Assembly: GCA_023388675.1 (NCBI GenBank)
Contig: JAEWFU010000373.1
Location: forward strand, 1-6,581
Source: Pseudomonadota bacterium
Lineage (GTDB): Bacteria > Pseudomonadota > Alphaproteobacteria > Rhizobiales > Rhizobiaceae
Direction: 5' to 3'
DNA: 6,581 nucleotides
Shown: one piece after another, positions 6,388-6,581 of the stretch
Layout of the letters: the number at the start of each line of letters is the position of its first letter
Numbering within the stretch: the first letter of the stretch is position 1
The notes under the pieces: model-generated
The model's database searches: none
What the model was told of the DNA's origin: nothing
What the model saw: only the letters and a program-made list of their open reading frames with translations
Made by a program: the position numbers and the translations under genes

Positions 6388-6418
6388 CTATAGATTGTTT
6401 TGTTGTATAACAATATAG
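6388..6418. promoter_or_regulatory. AT-rich dyad, candidate repressor operator
   Basis: An inverted repeat runs CTAT-AG-ATTGTT, 9 bases, then AACAAT-ATAG; the 6-bp arms are at 6394-6399 and 6409-6414. A tighter core, TTGTT-GTAT-AACAA (6400-6413), is also symmetric. The dyad covers the predicted -10 box and start point of the crotonase promoter, where a dimeric repressor would block transcription. MarR, TetR or GntR family proteins commonly use such sites, but none is encoded in the window. The stretch is much more AT-rich than its surroundings. Confidence 0.5.
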
Positions 6419-6441
6419 CTGCTTTCCTGGGCCGCGTCGAG
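6413..6441 (-). promoter_or_regulatory. Predicted sigma-70-type promoter of the crotonase gene
   Basis: Reading on the - strand, CTCGAC (6441-6436) and CTATAT (6418-6413) are separated by exactly 17 bases. The housekeeping promoter consensus described for Sinorhizobium meliloti is CTTGAC-N17-CTATAT, so only one of twelve positions differs. Transcription would start near 6406, giving a leader of roughly 70 bases before ATG 6337. The match is by eye, but position and spacing are right. Confidence 0.65.
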
Positions 6442-6581
6442 CGAATTGCCTATTCATCGCGCAACCCGGGAAAATATGTGTCGCCCCGCATTCGAGGCGG
6501 TAAACTGGCTTACGCAGCCGCGATTCGAGCCTCGGCAACGCATGAACCGAATTCCGGTTGTTTCACCCAGGTCGCGGTTAT
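6442..6581. other. Window end, no supported gene
   Basis: This stretch upstream of the crotonase promoter shows no gene I can support. One + strand frame is open from ATG 6476 (in-frame ATG at 6542) to the window end and begins MCRPAFEAVNW. A GGGA lies a few bases before ATG 6476. It could be the start of a divergent gene cut by the window edge, but about 35 codons of GC-rich DNA are not evidence enough. Confidence 0.3.

Noticed and set aside
6493..6534. CGAGGC...GCCTCG inverted repeat upstream of the crotonase
   Set aside because: The arms are 6 bp with a 30-base loop in GC-rich DNA, likely chance.
6520..6535. tRNA-like T-loop (GATTCGAG and its complement) near the window end
   Set aside because: The flanking bases do not pair as a T-arm and no acceptor, D or anticodon arm can be built around it.
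6338..6538. N-terminal extension of the crotonase to 6538
   Set aside because: The extra 67 residues lack crotonase character and overlap the predicted promoter and operator; ATG 6337 has a ribosome site and gives a normal-length enzyme.

Overview
The window is one end of a flagellar gene cluster from an alphaproteobacterium, most likely of the Rhizobiales (Hyphomicrobiales). The base composition is high in GC. The order flgD-fliQ-flhA-fliR followed by small accessory genes is the arrangement I know from Sinorhizobium, Mesorhizobium and Brucella-type genomes. FlgD is short, and the rod-binding protein lacks a peptidoglycan hydrolase domain. A Phyllobacteriaceae-like source is possible, but the genus cannot be fixed from this sequence.

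Positions 1-5560 hold eight genes, all on the + strand and tightly packed. They are: the 3' part of flgD (hook cap); fliQ, flhA and fliR (three membrane parts of the flagellar type III export gate); a small coiled-coil protein that looks FliJ-like; a rod-binding protein of the CheL/FlgJ-N type; a small helical protein in the position and size of FlbY/FlgN export chaperones; and a single-pass membrane protein whose periplasmic part resembles FliL. Several junctions overlap by 4 bp or are 1-11 bp apart, which suggests translational coupling. Only two gaps are longer than 50 bp, before flhA (113 bp) and before the rod-binding gene (65 bp). Both carry the same CACAAGCTTG motif followed at the same distance by CA, so it may be a shared regulatory site that divides the operon.

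Positions 5564-6337 hold a crotonase (enoyl-CoA hydratase/isomerase) gene on the - strand. It converges on the last flagellar gene with only 3 bp between the stop codons and marks the end of the flagellar cluster. Its upstream region (6338-6581) carries a good match to the rhizobial housekeeping promoter, with an AT-rich dyad over the -10/start region that looks like a repressor operator.

Together the flagellar genes serve export and early assembly: FliQ/FliR/FlhA form the secretion gate, the FliJ-like and FlbY-like proteins would deliver substrates, CheL/FlgJ-N would help cap and assemble the rod, FlgD caps the growing hook, and the FliL-like protein may act near the motor. The least described parts are the three small accessory genes and the paired intergenic motif. 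I see no mobile element, CRISPR array or RNA gene.
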